A stretch of 64,000 bases of DNA, taken from NCBI GenBank assembly GCA_025738555.1, contig JAOVFP010000004.1, positions 5,270,001 through 5,334,000 of the forward strand, given 5' to 3'. Shown piece after piece: positions 50,842 to 62,893 of the stretch. Every line of letters starts with the position of its first letter. The first letter of the stretch is position 1. Position numbers and translations under genes: made by a program. The notes under the pieces were generated by a model, which was not told where the DNA came from, did not search any database, and was given only the letters and a program-made list of their open reading frames with translations. Origin of the DNA: Cyathus striatus. Lineage: Eukaryota > Basidiomycota > Agaricomycetes > Agaricales > Nidulariaceae.

Positions 50842-51711
50842 ATATTATTATCTCAACTCCTGTAATACAGCTCCTTAGTGAATGCGGAATACGGCGAAGG
50901 AACGAAGATGAATTTCTTTCAGGGAGAACGAACTTTTACGACGCAAGATTTCCCGTAATCAATTTCCCTTTCTTCTCCATATAACATACATATACTTATT
51001 ATTCACACATAGATACGATAATGACACCATATCTGTTTCTTCAAGTAACCGTACTGATCTAAGCATGGAGGACAAACATCGCATCATGAACGAAATACGT
51101 CAATATACGAATGCGGATGGCATACTTCTAGTATACTGGGATCATTTCAGCCCTCGCCTTGGTAAGTCATGTGGAAGGCATATAACTAAGTTATTACGAG
51201 CTCATCGTTCACCATAATAGACTCGTGTTGTAGTATAAATGCCCTGACTCTCTTTTGCGCACGTGGTCGAGGCGACGAAGTGGAGTCAACGACAACGTTC
51301 ATCGAAGAAGTGCTTATCAATCGGGGTTACATTGACGGAACATATAACTACCCCTCTCCAGAAATATTCTTTTACTTCCTCTCTCGGCTTCTCCTCACGT
51401 CTCCAGCATTATTTAAGCGAATAGGACCTGTCTTTGAGAAACGAATCACAGAGAGACTTAAGATTCCGTATGACTCTATTTCTCTTGCAATGCGAGTGTT
51501 TGTCGCTGCCCGGTTGTTCGGTTTCGTTGGCGATTGCGACGCCTCTGTGCTGATCGATATGCAACAATCTGATGGGTCCTGGCGGAAGGGTTGCTTCTAC
51601 ACCTATGGAATTGCATCGCATTGAGTGGAGAACGTAGGGTTGACAACTGCCTTAGCCTTATGCGCTATCAGGGAGGTCAGACGTGTTCGCCAAAGTGTCA
51701 ATGCAGTATAA
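50842..51711 (+). pseudogene. HAD-terpene cyclase copy E, C-terminal half only
   Basis: Begins at the acceptor of the exon encoding SLVNAEYGEGTKMNFFQGER, then the DxDT exon (YDNDTISV) and the last exon. The HAD domain and first three exons are absent. The last exon has an in-frame TGA at 51622-51624 (CGA in C and D), after QQSDGSW. It is very close in sequence to copy C over the shared part. Changes such as DLVDD to GFVGD further suggest it is decaying. Confidence 0.9.
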
Positions 51712-51779
51712 TGTTACTTTTTCAAAAGATAAATTAAAAAGATAAATACAGTGGAGTAATCAATGTATACTCATTTTAT

Positions 51780-52470
51780 GTGTTTGCGACGGTCGTACAA
51801 GGAGCGTAGTACGGGGGTGGGCACCGTGACGGCCGCGACAAACTCGAGAGGAGGTCAAAAGGCGGGCTTAAAGTTAAGATGTGGGAGTAAGGAAAGAACA
51901 CAAGACATATTAGATGTTTACCAGCATATGATACAAGCGAAAAGTCCGGCGAGATCATACCTTGAAAGCTCCACTGACGACATGTACTACATAATGTAGC
52001 TTCGGAGGGTTCCACGTTCGGGACAATAATGAGCCTGGAACATGAAATAAATACTTAGGTCCCTCGCGTGGGGGGGCGTGAATCTTGTAGGCATTTACCA
52101 TTGAGCAAGTTGAACTTTGAAGAAGTGCGGAGTTTAAGATTCACGTGCAGCTATGAGCCAGGAGTGGGAGTAGAAGATGCAGCAGAGTGTGCGTATTTAC
52201 TCTGGATAACATAAAGAAATATCACGTACCCTTTTACAGGCTCCAAGAAAAGTTACACAGGCGAATCTGCCGCTGCCAATCCAAAACAGTCTGAGCCGTG
52301 AACGAGGACTGCTGCCGTCACGGTAGCATCTTGGAAGTCGTCGAAGTCGTAAGTGATGAGACTGAATGATACCAGCAAGATCAGGCGACGAGATTTGATG
52401 CTCTCCCAAATACACTCGGCTCAACATCAAGTATAGATAGATCCTGCACCAACCACATCTATTGACTTCG
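51780..52470. repeat. Duplicated segment, partner of 32166-32495 + 34479-34710
   Basis: Matches the segment that carries the GTACCGTGCA-rich transposon, but without the insertion, and so shows the empty site near 52073. Short frames across it (for example 52197-52607, minus) are unrecognised; the minus strand near 52250-52370 is coding-like (DATVTAAVLVHGSDCFGLAA) and could be the end of an older gene. Confidence 0.6.
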
Positions 52471-52530
52471 TACTTACACACATTACACACTGCAGCCACC
52501 CCGTACGCACCACAACCGTGAGCACCACCA

Positions 52531-53741
52531 TCAACAGTACTCCTTCCTCCACTTATCCAGTCCCGCTTCGAACACTTTATTCGTAAGACCAGAAGGACGA
52601 TGAACAAAAGTTACGCCTTCATCTAACATCAGCGGCAGCACATGAAGGCTACATGGGGAACGTACCTAGTCTTTCAACTCCAGCGTTCCGATGCTCATCA
52701 TCGAATAACAACTACACCACCACTGCTCCAGTCCACCGAAAACGGCGAAGAGAAGAGAGAATGGGACACACCATCTCCTCGTACGCAATCCCCGTCTTCT
52801 CGTGCGGCTTCTTGAAGTGTGTTAGCTTTGATCCTATTATCATATCGGTAAATGGTACGAAGGGAAGATAAAGGAGGGATACGTACCAGGATATATCTCG
52901 AGCTGATTAAAGAAGTTGATGGCGGGGATGGGTTGTGGGGCGCGTTTGTCTGGGACGAGCATGAGGTGGAGGTATTGGTTCGCTCTGGGGAGGGGGGGTT
53001 AGTACGTGGTTGAGAGGATTAGAGGATGTGAGGCGATGTAAGGTGCTGACTGCGCTAGCGGTCGAGGAACGCTCTCGAATGCGTTCGAAGCATGGAAGGA
53101 TTTAAAGGGAATGTCTAGCGGGCGGCATAGAGCTCGATAGTCATTGAATCCCATATCATCAAGTGAGCCACCGTCCACTACCAGGCATCTCACTTCCCCC
53201 TTACTATTCACCCCACTCGCCACTCCCCTCGCTACCGCCCACCCACAAGGAATGAACACAAAGCAGCATAGAAATGCCCCACTCACAGTTTAGGCGCACG
53301 TCCTCGAACACGCGGCAATCGTCACCTCAGCATCCCACAATCTATGAAGGATATCTCCAACGTCTCGATAGAACGATGTAGGCTCGTTGTACCTGGATGC
53401 TTTCAGCCATTTCTAAGCCGTAGAGTAGTAGTCACTATGGTTGAACTGACTTATCGAGGACTTGGTTGATAGTTAGTTTCCTTATTCCTATGCAAGGGTC
53501 CTGTAGACAGGCAATCAGATATATGCTCGTAGCAATGCGAAGATAAAGATTAAGAGGGATTGGAAGTAGAAAAGGATACCTGTAACGTGTGTATCTATCC
53601 ATAGATCCCAGAGGGTATAGCTTACAAGGTGGGTAAGTATCGCAGTAAGGATGATGAAAAATGGTAGAAAGAGAAGATTAAGGGGGTCGAGAACACTCAC
53701 TCGAGGTCAAATGCAACTAACTTCGGTAGTCTGCTAATCAT
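52531..53741 (-). pseudogene. MDP-1-type HAD phosphatase, copy IV (full length, frameshifted)
   Basis: All exons of copy II are recognisable. The ATG at 53739-53741 is followed by SRLPKLVAFDL, then YTLWDLWIDTHVT. The next exon has four extra bases (AAACTAACTATC against AAACTATC), shifting the frame in ETINQVLDK. The ACSRT exon has lost two bases (GGACGTGCGCC against GGACTAGTGCGCC). The tail ends early after KWRKEY. It is therefore inactive although overall structure is kept. Confidence 0.8.
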
Positions 53742-53990
53742 TGTATCCACAATCCTAAAAGCTACTCGAGAGAGTGGAAAAAGATAGAAGACGTCAATGG
53801 AATTACGTTGCACCAGGCGGAGTACTTCACGTTTTTCCCACGTGATGTTGCAGCGCTGCCTCAGTCTCCCAAGTGAGCAAAATAGAACGCAAAACACAAT
53901 TGCCATTAACCCAACATTAACCAACGTCCATTAACTACGTAGTTAACTAATAACCCATAATTAACCTCCAACACCAACTAGGGAACCCTT
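53742..53990. other. Upstream flank of phosphatase IV
   Basis: Homologous to 41582-41750 up to ACAATTGCCAT, the empty site of the mariner MITE. After that, a run of ATTAAC-type repeats leads into the hydrophobin 3' end. Confidence 0.5.
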
Positions 53991-54402
53991 TCAAAGGTTG
54001 ATAGGGCTGCATCCAATAACGACAAGGCCATCTATGGAAAGTTCGTTAAATTCTATAGTCAAACCATATTAAAAAAAGGCGTACTGAAGTTGTTGCCAGT
54101 GCAGCAAGTTGGCTGCTGAGTGCAGCTGTTGGCCCCAAGTCCTAAGACCGAGAGGGGACTGCAGGTGAGACCGACTTGGGCGGTGATACCCTGAACGACG
54201 GCGCCAACTGAATGGAGGACACTGACAGCCTCCGCGCTGTTGGCAGCCTGAACAGAGTTGCCTGAAAATCAAAAATGAGTAAAATTCGCTACATTCAAAT
54301 GCGAGCTCTCTTACAGCAGTACAAGTCTCCGGTGTTGCACTGGCCATCAGCCGAGACAGCGAGGACGAGAGCAGAGAGGACAACTGCGATCTTGGAGAAC
54401 AT
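53991..54402 (-). CDS. Class I hydrophobin, three exons
   Basis: Small secreted amphipathic protein that coats hyphae and aerial structures. ATG at 54400-54402, TGA at 53991-53993, introns of about 55 bp each. Signal peptide [18 protein letters not shown]. The eight cysteines follow the hydrophobin pattern: CNTGDLYCC, a long hydrophobic stretch ([20 protein letters not shown]), [14 protein letters not shown], then TCCTGNNF and a final [10 protein letters not shown]. The last intron splits the NNF-N codon and restores GLVVIGC exactly. At about 100 residues it is short for the family but complete. The start is supported by the signal peptide and by TATATAA 104 bp upstream. Not obviously tied to the terpene genes. 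Confidence 0.95.
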
Positions 54403-54505
54403 CGTAATGGAGAAGAAGAGAAGTAGGATTAGAGAGATTTTTTGGAATTAGTTGTTCGAGACTGGGATGAGTTCGAATGAAGATGTAAGGTGCCCTCCCC
54501 TCCCC

Positions 54506-54512
54506 TTATATA
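54506..54512 (-). promoter_or_regulatory. TATA box of the hydrophobin gene
   Basis: TATATAA on the minus strand, 104 bp upstream of the ATG. Confidence 0.55.
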
Positions 54513-54824
54513 CGATTTTTCACCCCAAGCCGTCGACACAGCTTTGAATACTTGCCCTTCCCCAAAATCCCTTCGACCGAACAACGCAGACCATCGCAGG
54601 CAAATGAAAGTGTGTCACGCATACAGTCATTGTATATTGGTATAAACCGAATTTTGGCACCCGAAGACATAATAGAAGCATCAAATCAATTTATAAATCA
54701 ATTTCCAAGAACGTACAAACCGAACTACAAGAAATTCCTGTTGGTTTTTATGTGGGGTGTGGGGCTAATGCGGGGTAACAACAAATTTATGAACGTTACC
54801 AGACGACTCAATACGTACAGATTT

Positions 54825-56572
54825 CTAATTTTGCAGCATATTCAACGCCTTCTCAACTTCCTTCTCAACAGGATGACTCTCCCACCAATCAAACAACCCC
54901 TCGAAGTCGGAAGCAAATTTCTCAATCAGAGCTTTCATCGTTTCCTCATCAGCGTCGTTGATGCCTTCATACCCAGGGAAGCGGAAACTGGCCAGACGAC
55001 CCAAATCATCTGATTTTTTAAGAACGTAGTTGGCGAGTGGCTGGCGGTTCTCCGAATACACCTCCATTACTCGGGAGATTGGGATTTGTTTCTCGATGGC
55101 TTTGCGAATGAGGTGGGCGAGTATGTATGCGTCCTGGTTGCAGTTGTCAGCAGAGTTGTGTATTAATGTTGAGCTGAGAGTTTACCTCGATGCCTTGACC
55201 AGCACCTGAGCCAAGGTTCGGCGTCATCGCGTGAGCCTAGACAACTTAAGGTTGGAATTTTTTCCAGCACTATCCAACAAGAACTACCTACAGCATCGCC
55301 CAACAGAGCTATTCTTCCAACTGCAAAGCTTTTAAGTGGGTTCACAAATTCAATGGTCCACTGTGCAAACGATTCCGCATACTAATTAAACTCATGTAAG
55401 TAATCGCACGTAGATATATATGTAGATGTGATTTACCTTCATCAACCCCATGTATTGCTCAGACCACCCTTTGAAAAGGCCAAGAACGTAGTCCTTTTCA
55501 ATTACTTTCGTGGTTGGGCCGTTATACCGGGCTCCCTCTTTGCTGAAATCTGTCACCAATGTAGCCACATTAACGAACTTGCCTTGCATGATAGGGTAGG
55601 TAACGGAGTACTGTGGTGAGTGGGTTAGCCTCTTCCATTGCGATAAATAATAAAATCTCACTTGTCCATCTCCAGCGTACTGTTCCAAGATATCAGCTTG
55701 AATAAGTATGATCCACGACATGGAATGCTCACCATCATAGTCTTCGAAAGCGAATGATGCTGCGGATACTCCTCCCTAACCTTCTGCGCGTCAATCAGAG
55801 TACGATAAATCACAGCTCCACCCCAGATAGGATGAATCGACTGTTGTTGATCAGGGAATCGTTTATTTAAAAACTCTCCCCTAATGCCCGATTTGATGCC
55901 ATCCGCCGCGACGAGTAAATCGCATACTATCGACTCTTTATTTTCGAAGTTCAAAGTGACGTCCTGTTCAGTTTCGTCATAGGACATGAGGTGGTGGCCT
56001 AGGTGAACTCGAATGGAAGGAGGTAACGAATCCAGTAATGTTTTTTGCAGTGCTGCCCTATGAAAATGGCTCGGAGCGCCTGGAGATGGTTATATTAATA
56101 TTTCATGTAGCATCTATATATACGCAGGTACACACCGTTGATGTAAAACTCATAAATATCAGTTCCCTGAGGTTGGTCGCTCTTTATGATCTTCCAGACC
56201 AATCCTATCGATTAAGATCAGCTTCTTGTCATGAATGACAGAATACGAATGCTACTTCTTTCGTTCTCTGGTTTCTTCGGCAGGTGCTTTTCAAGAGCCT
56301 CCGCAACTCCCATTGATTGAAGGACGTTCCAGGTGCGTGGCCAAGCGAGAATCCCTGCCCCAATTTCTTTTACTTCGTGGGCCTGCTCGTAGACATCCAC
56401 TTTCAGGATACCCTCTGGAATGAGATTTGCAAGAGCGGCTGCGAATGCTAAGCCTCCTATACCCGCACCTCTGTTGAAGGCATTCGTCAGCAACACGCCT
56501 CGAAAAAAAATAGAACACGAACATGATGGCAATACGGAGCGGTTTGCTACTCGATGTGCTATCTGTGGCCAT
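54825..56572 (-). CDS. FAD-dependent monooxygenase, salicylate-hydroxylase-like
   Basis: Group A flavoprotein hydroxylase acting on an aromatic or related substrate with NAD(P)H and O2. ATG at 56570-56572. The first intron splits IIGAGIGGLAFAAALA, the GxGxxG dinucleotide-binding motif. Then come VDVYEQAHEVKEIGAGI, the FHRAALQKTLL segment, the conserved CDLLVAADGIKSGIR, and the second FAD motif RIALLGDA joined by a clean intron to AHAMTPNLGSGAGQGIE. The tail ends KALNMLQN at 54825. Every exon join I tested is in frame (for example TMM to YAGDGQYSVTYP, and YAESFAQWTIEF). At roughly 440 residues it is normal for the family. In UbiA meroterpenoid pathways such enzymes hydroxylate or decarboxylatively hydroxylate the aromatic ring; membership of this locus is inference. 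Confidence 0.88.
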
Positions 56573-57046
56573 TGTTGATTAACGAGACGATTTGTTGGAA
56601 GAACTACACCTCTTACTATCCTTTTTATTTTACCCTGACAAGCGCCTAAGTGCTGATCGTCTTACTAAGATGAAGTTCAAGTTGGGATTTGACTCTCACA
56701 CGTACCGGGTGTAGCCATTTGACAAACCAAGTAGTAAGAGTTCGACAATGAACATGTATATTCGACTTCCCCGGCGGATAGATACAGCCGGCGCGTAATA
56801 CCTATCTGTGGGCGCCGGTGATGTCCGATCGTCGCCGGTATATTTATACTCATTTTCAGTAAGCAAGTCAGCATGCTCATTCTACCACTCAGTATCATTG
56901 TGTAAATAATCGGGTGGGTCACAACCGATTCATCACTGTGATACGGCTGGTATTACTAGTGTCTAAAGTTCCAGAACATGTAAGATTTTCATGCAGTGAA
57001 AAACATGCTAGCAATAGCTCACTCAGCCTCGAAAATATAATGTACG
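56573..57046. other. 5' flank of the FAD monooxygenase; no gene recognised
   Basis: No repeat or gene recognised; probably carries the FAD monooxygenase promoter. Confidence 0.4.
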
Positions 57047-57720
57047 TCATACCACTTCGATTCCAGCTTCCTGCTTTTCATCTGACTCTCTTAGACCACT
57101 GTAAGCATCATTGGCTTTAATTTCAATATCACCAGTAGGTATTGCCAACTCTTCAATAGGCAGTTCTGGTCCAGTTTCACTTCCCTGGATTCCCCACTTT
57201 TTGACCATGGTGATCCAAATGAATCCCAGATTTCGGAGAAAAGTTTCCCTCACTTGGTCCTTGGGAAGTTCACTCCCCATTGTTGGTGTTCGAGAGATGA
57301 TAGCGTACTAGGTTACCTGAGATCTCCCTGTATAATGAGATTGCAGCTCCTCAGGAGGCCGGATACTTGTTAGTGTTTTGGAGAATGGCGCTACCAAAAG
57401 CAACTCCCTTTGTAGAGCGATAGCTGATCCGGATTCTAAGACTGGAAGTAGAACAAAAACGGCAAGTTGTATAATATTAGCGTGTTGGCCACATGAGTTT
57501 TCAAGACAATTTGAACTTACTGTAACTGAAAAAAGTAGTCTAATACCGATACTTATTCCAAATTGATGTCCAAACATTATGAACCCCCCATACCATTCTG
57601 TCATTCGTTCCGTGTCAAATGTTAGCATGTATGGAAAGCCACTCACCATTACGTCATATCGTACAGTTATATTTAGAGTCAAGAGGACTAGTACCATCAA
57701 AACTCGATGTCATGGAGAAA
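57047..57720 (-). CDS. Unrecognised protein, probably membrane-associated, partial
   Basis: Minus-strand exons look coding: a hydrophobic piece (VLMVLVLLTLNITVRYDVM), then after a GT-AG intron EWYGGFIMFGHQFGISIGIR and LLFSVT, then LESGSAIALQRELLLVAPFS up to HYTGRSQ. A last exon, GSELPKDQVRETFLRNLGFI, leads to a charged tail ending at 57047. The pattern of a hydrophobic body with a polar Glu-rich tail suits a multi-helix membrane protein. I do not recognise the family and cannot place the start. Confidence 0.35.
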
Positions 57721-58924
57721 AGTAGTGTAAGAGAGACAGGTGTAAGTAAACTCGAAAATCAAAGAAACAAATTCTAAGGGAGGCAATGGAGACGCAAAGT
57801 GCACACGTGCACGATTCACGCGCATTGACAATGACACGCCGTGAGAAATTATTACGTACATATGTACACTCGGGAGTCGGAAGTCGGGAGTCGGGAGTCG
57901 GGACCGGGAGTGCCCAGTTGTTGTCCTGATCCCTTATTATCGACACACATTCTGTATCCAATATGGATTCGGAAGCGGAAAATTGTTCAGTTTGGCCAAC
58001 TGGAAACAAGTCTGGCAACTACCAAACACAATCACCTCATTGTAGTTCTATACACTTGCATATTCTCAGTTATGTAATCCATTGCGGTTCATTTCTAAAG
58101 TGAGCATAGAGAATTATATCTTTACATGAATGAAGGCTAAGAGCAGGACTAAATGTCTGTTAAAGCCGCACAACTAAGTACTATGCGCTGGTATCTTTGT
58201 CATATTATGTATATAGGGAGACGTTGAGATCGGATTCCGTCGACTGAGGTTCAAACGCGTTTCCAACATGACTAGATTTGTGCGTGCTTGGGCGGCGATT
58301 CGCCTACGCAACACTGCAGCATTCTCCCCCTATCACCCTGCCGATGTGACCGCTGAATGTGGACCCACAGAGGGCATCAGTGGGCATCTTGACATATCAT
58401 CACAGCATTCCGCGCTTATACAGTGTAAGCGACGATGCTTTATGTTCTTCAGGGTGTAAATGGTAAGTAACGGTGTAACTAATGATCTGCATTTGTCAAT
58501 CAAGGACTCAAAAATAGTACGGCGTAGCTCCCAGTTATTTTGTACTCCCCTTCCTCTCGCCTTGTAGCGCCTTGTACTATACTTATCTCTGACTGTATAT
58601 TTCAGCAAGCGACAATCTCTGCATCGACATCAAATGATCTGGCAAAGGTTGATTGATTCACTATGAATCCTTGCCGACGATAATGTCAGACCGTTCCACA
58701 ATTCTGTGCTTTTTAGCGGACAGAAACGGAATACATAGTCAAAGAATATTTTTAGATATGCGCGCCATGAAGTTCACCCTGTGCATTTGATGACCTTCAG
58801 CGCTGCATTAAGAACAAATACGTAACCGATGGCGCGATCCCGGAGTCCTTTTATTGCTGAATGATACTAGGCGTCCTTCAACTAAGTTCTTTCTTCCCTT
58901 CTTTCAGTTTTCCTATATTTCATT
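57721..58924. other. Intergenic; no gene recognised
   Basis: Contains a short GGGAGTCG/GGAAGTCG repeat run near 57870-57905. Frames of 63-102 codons (for example 57710-58018, minus) have no features. The last few hundred bases are likely the DUF4436 promoter. Confidence 0.4.
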
Positions 58925-60436
58925 ATGATTTTTCGTAACTTAGTGGCTGGGGACCCTAACAAAGAATCCAACAAAAATGCTATAATAAAGATCTCTCGCC
59001 ATAGGAACCTAGCTTGCCTTGTGACATTCATTATCATCTCCATCATTTGCATTATTTGCGGTGTCATCATAGGCTTTTTCCTTCGCGTTAGGAACTTCAA
59101 CACTGTGGACATTATTAATCCCAACAATACAGACTCTGACAGAACGGTACGTACGAGACTCGATTCTGGTTGAATACTACCCATTTACCAACATTTCACA
59201 GATTGAATTAGTATCCGAATTAATCTCATTGGATCCCGTTGCATCAGCTATGGTCATGAACTGGTATATTGTCGGTGATACTTGCTTCGCACCGGACGGT
59301 ACAATTCCGGATGATATTCCAAACCCGATGCCAGATTCATGTGTACCTGTGAACATAACTTTTGATACGTGAGTACCAACATCGTTGCGCAAATCGACTG
59401 CTGGCTAACGCATAGAATAGGAATTTGCTTCGATTAAATGGCGATGACTGGGACAAGAAGCTCGATAACGACGCCCCAAGTGTCCCTATATTCACGTGGG
59501 ATCCGCAAGGTTTCTATGGTCAATTTTCAAAGCAAGCCATTTTCAGGACGACATCTGCTTTGTTTTCAAAGTCGAAGCTCATCAGTAACTCTGGCAGTGG
59601 CCCTCAAGATGCAAGTCTACAAAATTACCCCTTCGATTCGTACGTGCTCTTGGAAGTTTATCTTGGCATACATTTAACTCATAGCATTTGTGACAGATAT
59701 GAAGCATTGGTTTATGCCTACGGAATCGACGGAAACAACAATACTGTAAATTTGCAGAGAGTCTACAGCACAGGTATTGCAGTGTATGTTGTTGCTTTTA
59801 TGTTTGGTAGTATAATTACTAACGCCAAGTTTAGTGGGTTCACGGCGGTATCTGACATAAACCCCGATGGGACGGACGGGACTATTAACGATATGATTAC
59901 ATTCTCGCGCAACACTTTGGTTAAGGCCTATGTGTTTATCATTGTCATTGGTGTCTGTACGTATGGATGTAAGGAAATGATCTACACTTACTGATTATCA
60001 TTTTGAAGGGATAATCACTTTGATCTTCGTTGGTTCCGTTTGCAAGGTCTTGTTTGGTTACCAACAACCAATGGAAGCGTTTGTCATTCCAATTGGTACA
60101 CTTTTTGCTATTACCTCCTTAAGAGGATCAATGCCTGGTGCACCAAATGGCTTCGGTGCTATTATCGGTAAGCGACCAATTTCTATCCTTAATCCTCCGA
60201 AATTCTACATATTGCTCTACTAGATTTTGTTGGTATCCTTCCTTGTCTAGCCATAATTACTATAACGGTAAGGCATCAACTACTTTATTTTCGATAACAA
60301 TCTAAACAATTTCAATGCGTAGGGTGTATTCTTGTTCGCCTTCCTAGTTATCGCGAAGAACATTGAAGGTGTGATTAACGAGACGGCAGCGGAGTACAGA
60401 GTGCAGGAGAAATTAACCCCTACTAGTAGCATTTGA
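58925..60436 (+). CDS. DUF4436-like integral membrane protein
   Basis: Fungal membrane protein of unknown function. The N-terminal exon (58925-59150) has one hydrophobic helix (LVTFIIISIICIICGVIIGF) after a short basic cytosolic part. An extracellular-like region follows (SLDPVASAMVMNWYIVGDTC). The motif QNYPFDS, then YEALVYAYGIDGN, is typical of DUF4436. Three C-terminal helices (TLVKAYVFIIVIGV; IITLIFVGSVCKVLFGY; DFVGILPCLAIITIT plus GVFLFAFLVIAKN) end at TGA 60434-60436. Eight exons with 45-70 bp introns join in frame. No lesion found. Role unknown. Confidence 0.75.
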
Positions 60437-60626
60437 AGGTGATGGTTGTGTTTTTATTTATATGAGACACCGCATACAGTCGTTACTGATAGATTAGTCG
60501 CATTTAATAGTAAACTGACAATTTGGCCATCATGCAATCTCTTTCTCCCTCTCAACTCATTCAATGAAAAAATATTCATCGGCTTACTGTAATACTACAT
60601 CTACCCCTTCATCTCCATCTAACATC

Positions 60627-61636
60627 TTAGAAGTCTGAATCGTAGTCAGTCAATGCCACCGAGTCGCAATCGGAACTAACTATGCTGGCTTCTTCTTCAC
60701 TTTCGATTATCAGGTTCAGAAACTCAACCTGAACCTCTATGCCTAATTCCTTTCCTGTATTCCGTACTTCTGAAAAGGATTCTCGATACCACATAGTACG
60801 CTCTGGAGAACCTTGCGGAATTCCCACGTCACATTTGATAAATGACAGCCCAGCCGGAACTTCAAAATGCCTTTCCACTGTATCGTTCGTCTCGACTGAT
60901 AATCTGGACTTCATGACATCCATTAAGGGCGTGGCAATAAGATTGGGACTAGTATGCCAACAATAGTCTACGATTTGAAATGAAACCAAAAGCTTCCGCA
61001 GGGAAGGAAGTAATTGAACATTCCTTGAACGATGGGCGACGGTCCATGATAAGCATCGTAAGATATCTATATCTTCTTCTCGGTTCGCTATTGTCAAAGC
61101 AAGCTCCTCAATATCACGAAGAGGCTGAATAATCCGAATAATATCTTCTTCATCGCAGAAGTTCACGTCCAAAGACTTTAGGGTGCACCCTGATCGTTGG
61201 ATCATATTGTGAAAAGTGCCAGGATAATGAAAGCATTCGTTGAATCGGAAGTTTGTAAGAAGCGGAACAGAAACAGTAGTCCAAATTGGCAATACATCCT
61301 AAGAGTCCCATAAGACCCACCTACCCCAATCGAAACACTCTCACACCAAGAGTTAGGAGCAGTACGTGGGGAGGCAGCATCCATTGACAATGTGATGCAC
61401 CTCGACACTGCTAAAACAGTTGTATTGCACATGTAACGGAGAGCAGAGGCTATGAAAGGGATTTTAAGCGTAGCGTAAACGGGGAAAGAAATTGAGACGA
61501 AAGGCAAGAAATAAGAGAAGAAGTAGGTGCCAAAAGAGAGAGAAATAACTAGCTGTGGAATAAGGAGGGTGGGTAACGCGAAACTATAAACGAGATAAGC
61601 TAGCGAACGACGACCTAGTGAGGGCCTAGCAGACAA
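60627..61636 (-). CDS. F-box/LRR-like protein, start uncertain
   Basis: Minus-strand gene whose last exon (60627-61292) encodes a repeat-like, acidic-ended protein: LLTNFRFNECFHYPGTFHNM, CTLKSLDVNFCDEEDIIRII, LPSLRKLLVSFQIVDYCW and an Asp-rich terminus (ALTDYDSDF). These hydrophobic-repeat patterns match the C-terminal half of basidiomycete F-box proteins, which act as substrate adaptors of SCF ubiquitin ligases. An upstream exon (about 61330-61636) with ALRYMCNTTVLAVSRCITLS and CESVSIGVG is compatible with the preceding leucine-rich part. I could not find a clear F-box, so the N-terminus may be missing. Confidence 0.55.
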
Positions 61637-62080
61637 CTCTGGTGCGCGAGAAGGAGGAACGAGTTAGTCAGAAGCACCGTAGTCAATTCAAATCTACCAG
61701 GTGCGGGAAGAAAAGGAATGTGGAGCCACAGTTCCTATTTCTTCCTTGAACCTTGCGTAAGGAGACGTCAAGCAGAGGAGCAAAGCCTAGCCTTATCGTG
61801 ACATACGAATGAGGTGATGGAAATGAAATAGAATCCATGCACAAAAGGACCGGGTCGAACATAACCCAAGTTCAAACGCTGGCGTCAGCCGCCCGTGAAG
61901 CTTACGTAACCGATTCACGGCCCACAACAAACCGCTCTCGTTCATCCACTGGCCTCCTGCAAGTTAGTAACTTGAACAACAATTAAAAGGTAGTGGAAAT
62001 ATGAAGCCGAAGGAGTGCCGAATTGTCTCGCAAATAATTTATTCATAGACGCGCACGAGTTTGAATCTGCTTACACCATG
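61637..62080. other. Spacer between F-box-like paralogues
   Basis: No gene, repeat or RNA recognised. Confidence 0.4.
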
Positions 62081-62683
62081 CTAGTTGTAGTCATCTCCCT
62101 CCTCCTGATTGAGCTGCTTCGTATTAATATATTCTCCAGATCGAGTCGTAAATTCTACTTCAACATCCGCTTCTAATTTCTTTCCGACTTCCTTTAGTAC
62201 TCCAACAAAATGTAACGTACCCGCCACAAAGCCTGGTGAAGATGGCGGCATAAGCACAACACATTTGAGAAATGACAGTGCAGCGTGAACTCCAGGATGC
62301 CTTCCCGCAATCATTGTAGACTTGACAATCAACCTGGACTTCATAATGTTTATTATGTCTAGTGCAACAATATAATCATTGGAAGAGCCTGGCATTCGAA
62401 ATTCAACCTCCAGCTTTCCTGAGTCACTGGCATTATTTCACGATAAAAATCGTAATATATTGAGCACTTCACCTGAGTAGGTTATCGACAAAGATAGTTC
62501 CTCAATGTCACAGAAACGCTGAAGAAGTCGAGTGGCTTCCAATTCGGAACCAGAGGCCGTTTTCAAACACTTTAGTGTGCTACTATGTACTGGTGATGGT
62601 GGTATTATGGAGTTATGTGAATCACTTTCAAATCTCCTGCATATCCAAGTCAAATTTTTCAGATTTGACGTGCAACTCAGTAA
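62081..62683 (-). pseudogene. Truncated paralogue of the F-box/LRR-like gene
   Basis: The minus strand encodes SSTLKCLKTASGSELEATRL, CDIEELSLSITYSGEVLNIL and, after a frame change near 62435, LEVEFRMPGSSNDYIVALDI, INIMKSRLIVKS and LSFLKCVVLMPPSSPGF. Each piece aligns with the intact neighbour (DIEELALTIANREEDIDILR, DVMKSRLSVET, GLSFIKCDVGIPQGSPE). The 5' part is cut off by a MITE at 62684 and the foldback element from 62894. Confidence 0.65.
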
Positions 62684-62842
62684 TCACCGCGGGCAATTGC
62701 TTCTATTTCCTTTGATGATATTGAGAATATATGATGAAATCAGAATATTTTCGTCATATCTTCTCGGTATTATCGATTTTAAAGTATTTTCATCATATGT
62801 TCATCATATGTTCGCGCTTATAGAAGCAATTTCCCGCGGTGA
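62684..62842. mobile_element. 159-bp MITE
   Basis: The inverted ends TCACCGCGGGCAATTGCTTC and, reverse-complemented, TCACCGCGGGAAATTGCTTC bound AT-rich DNA with ATCATATG repeats. It interrupts the F-box-like relic. The target duplication is not clear. Confidence 0.75.
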
Positions 62843-62893
62843 ATGCACAGGCACTATCTTCAGTGGGAGCGCAGACTATATAGAAATTGAGTC

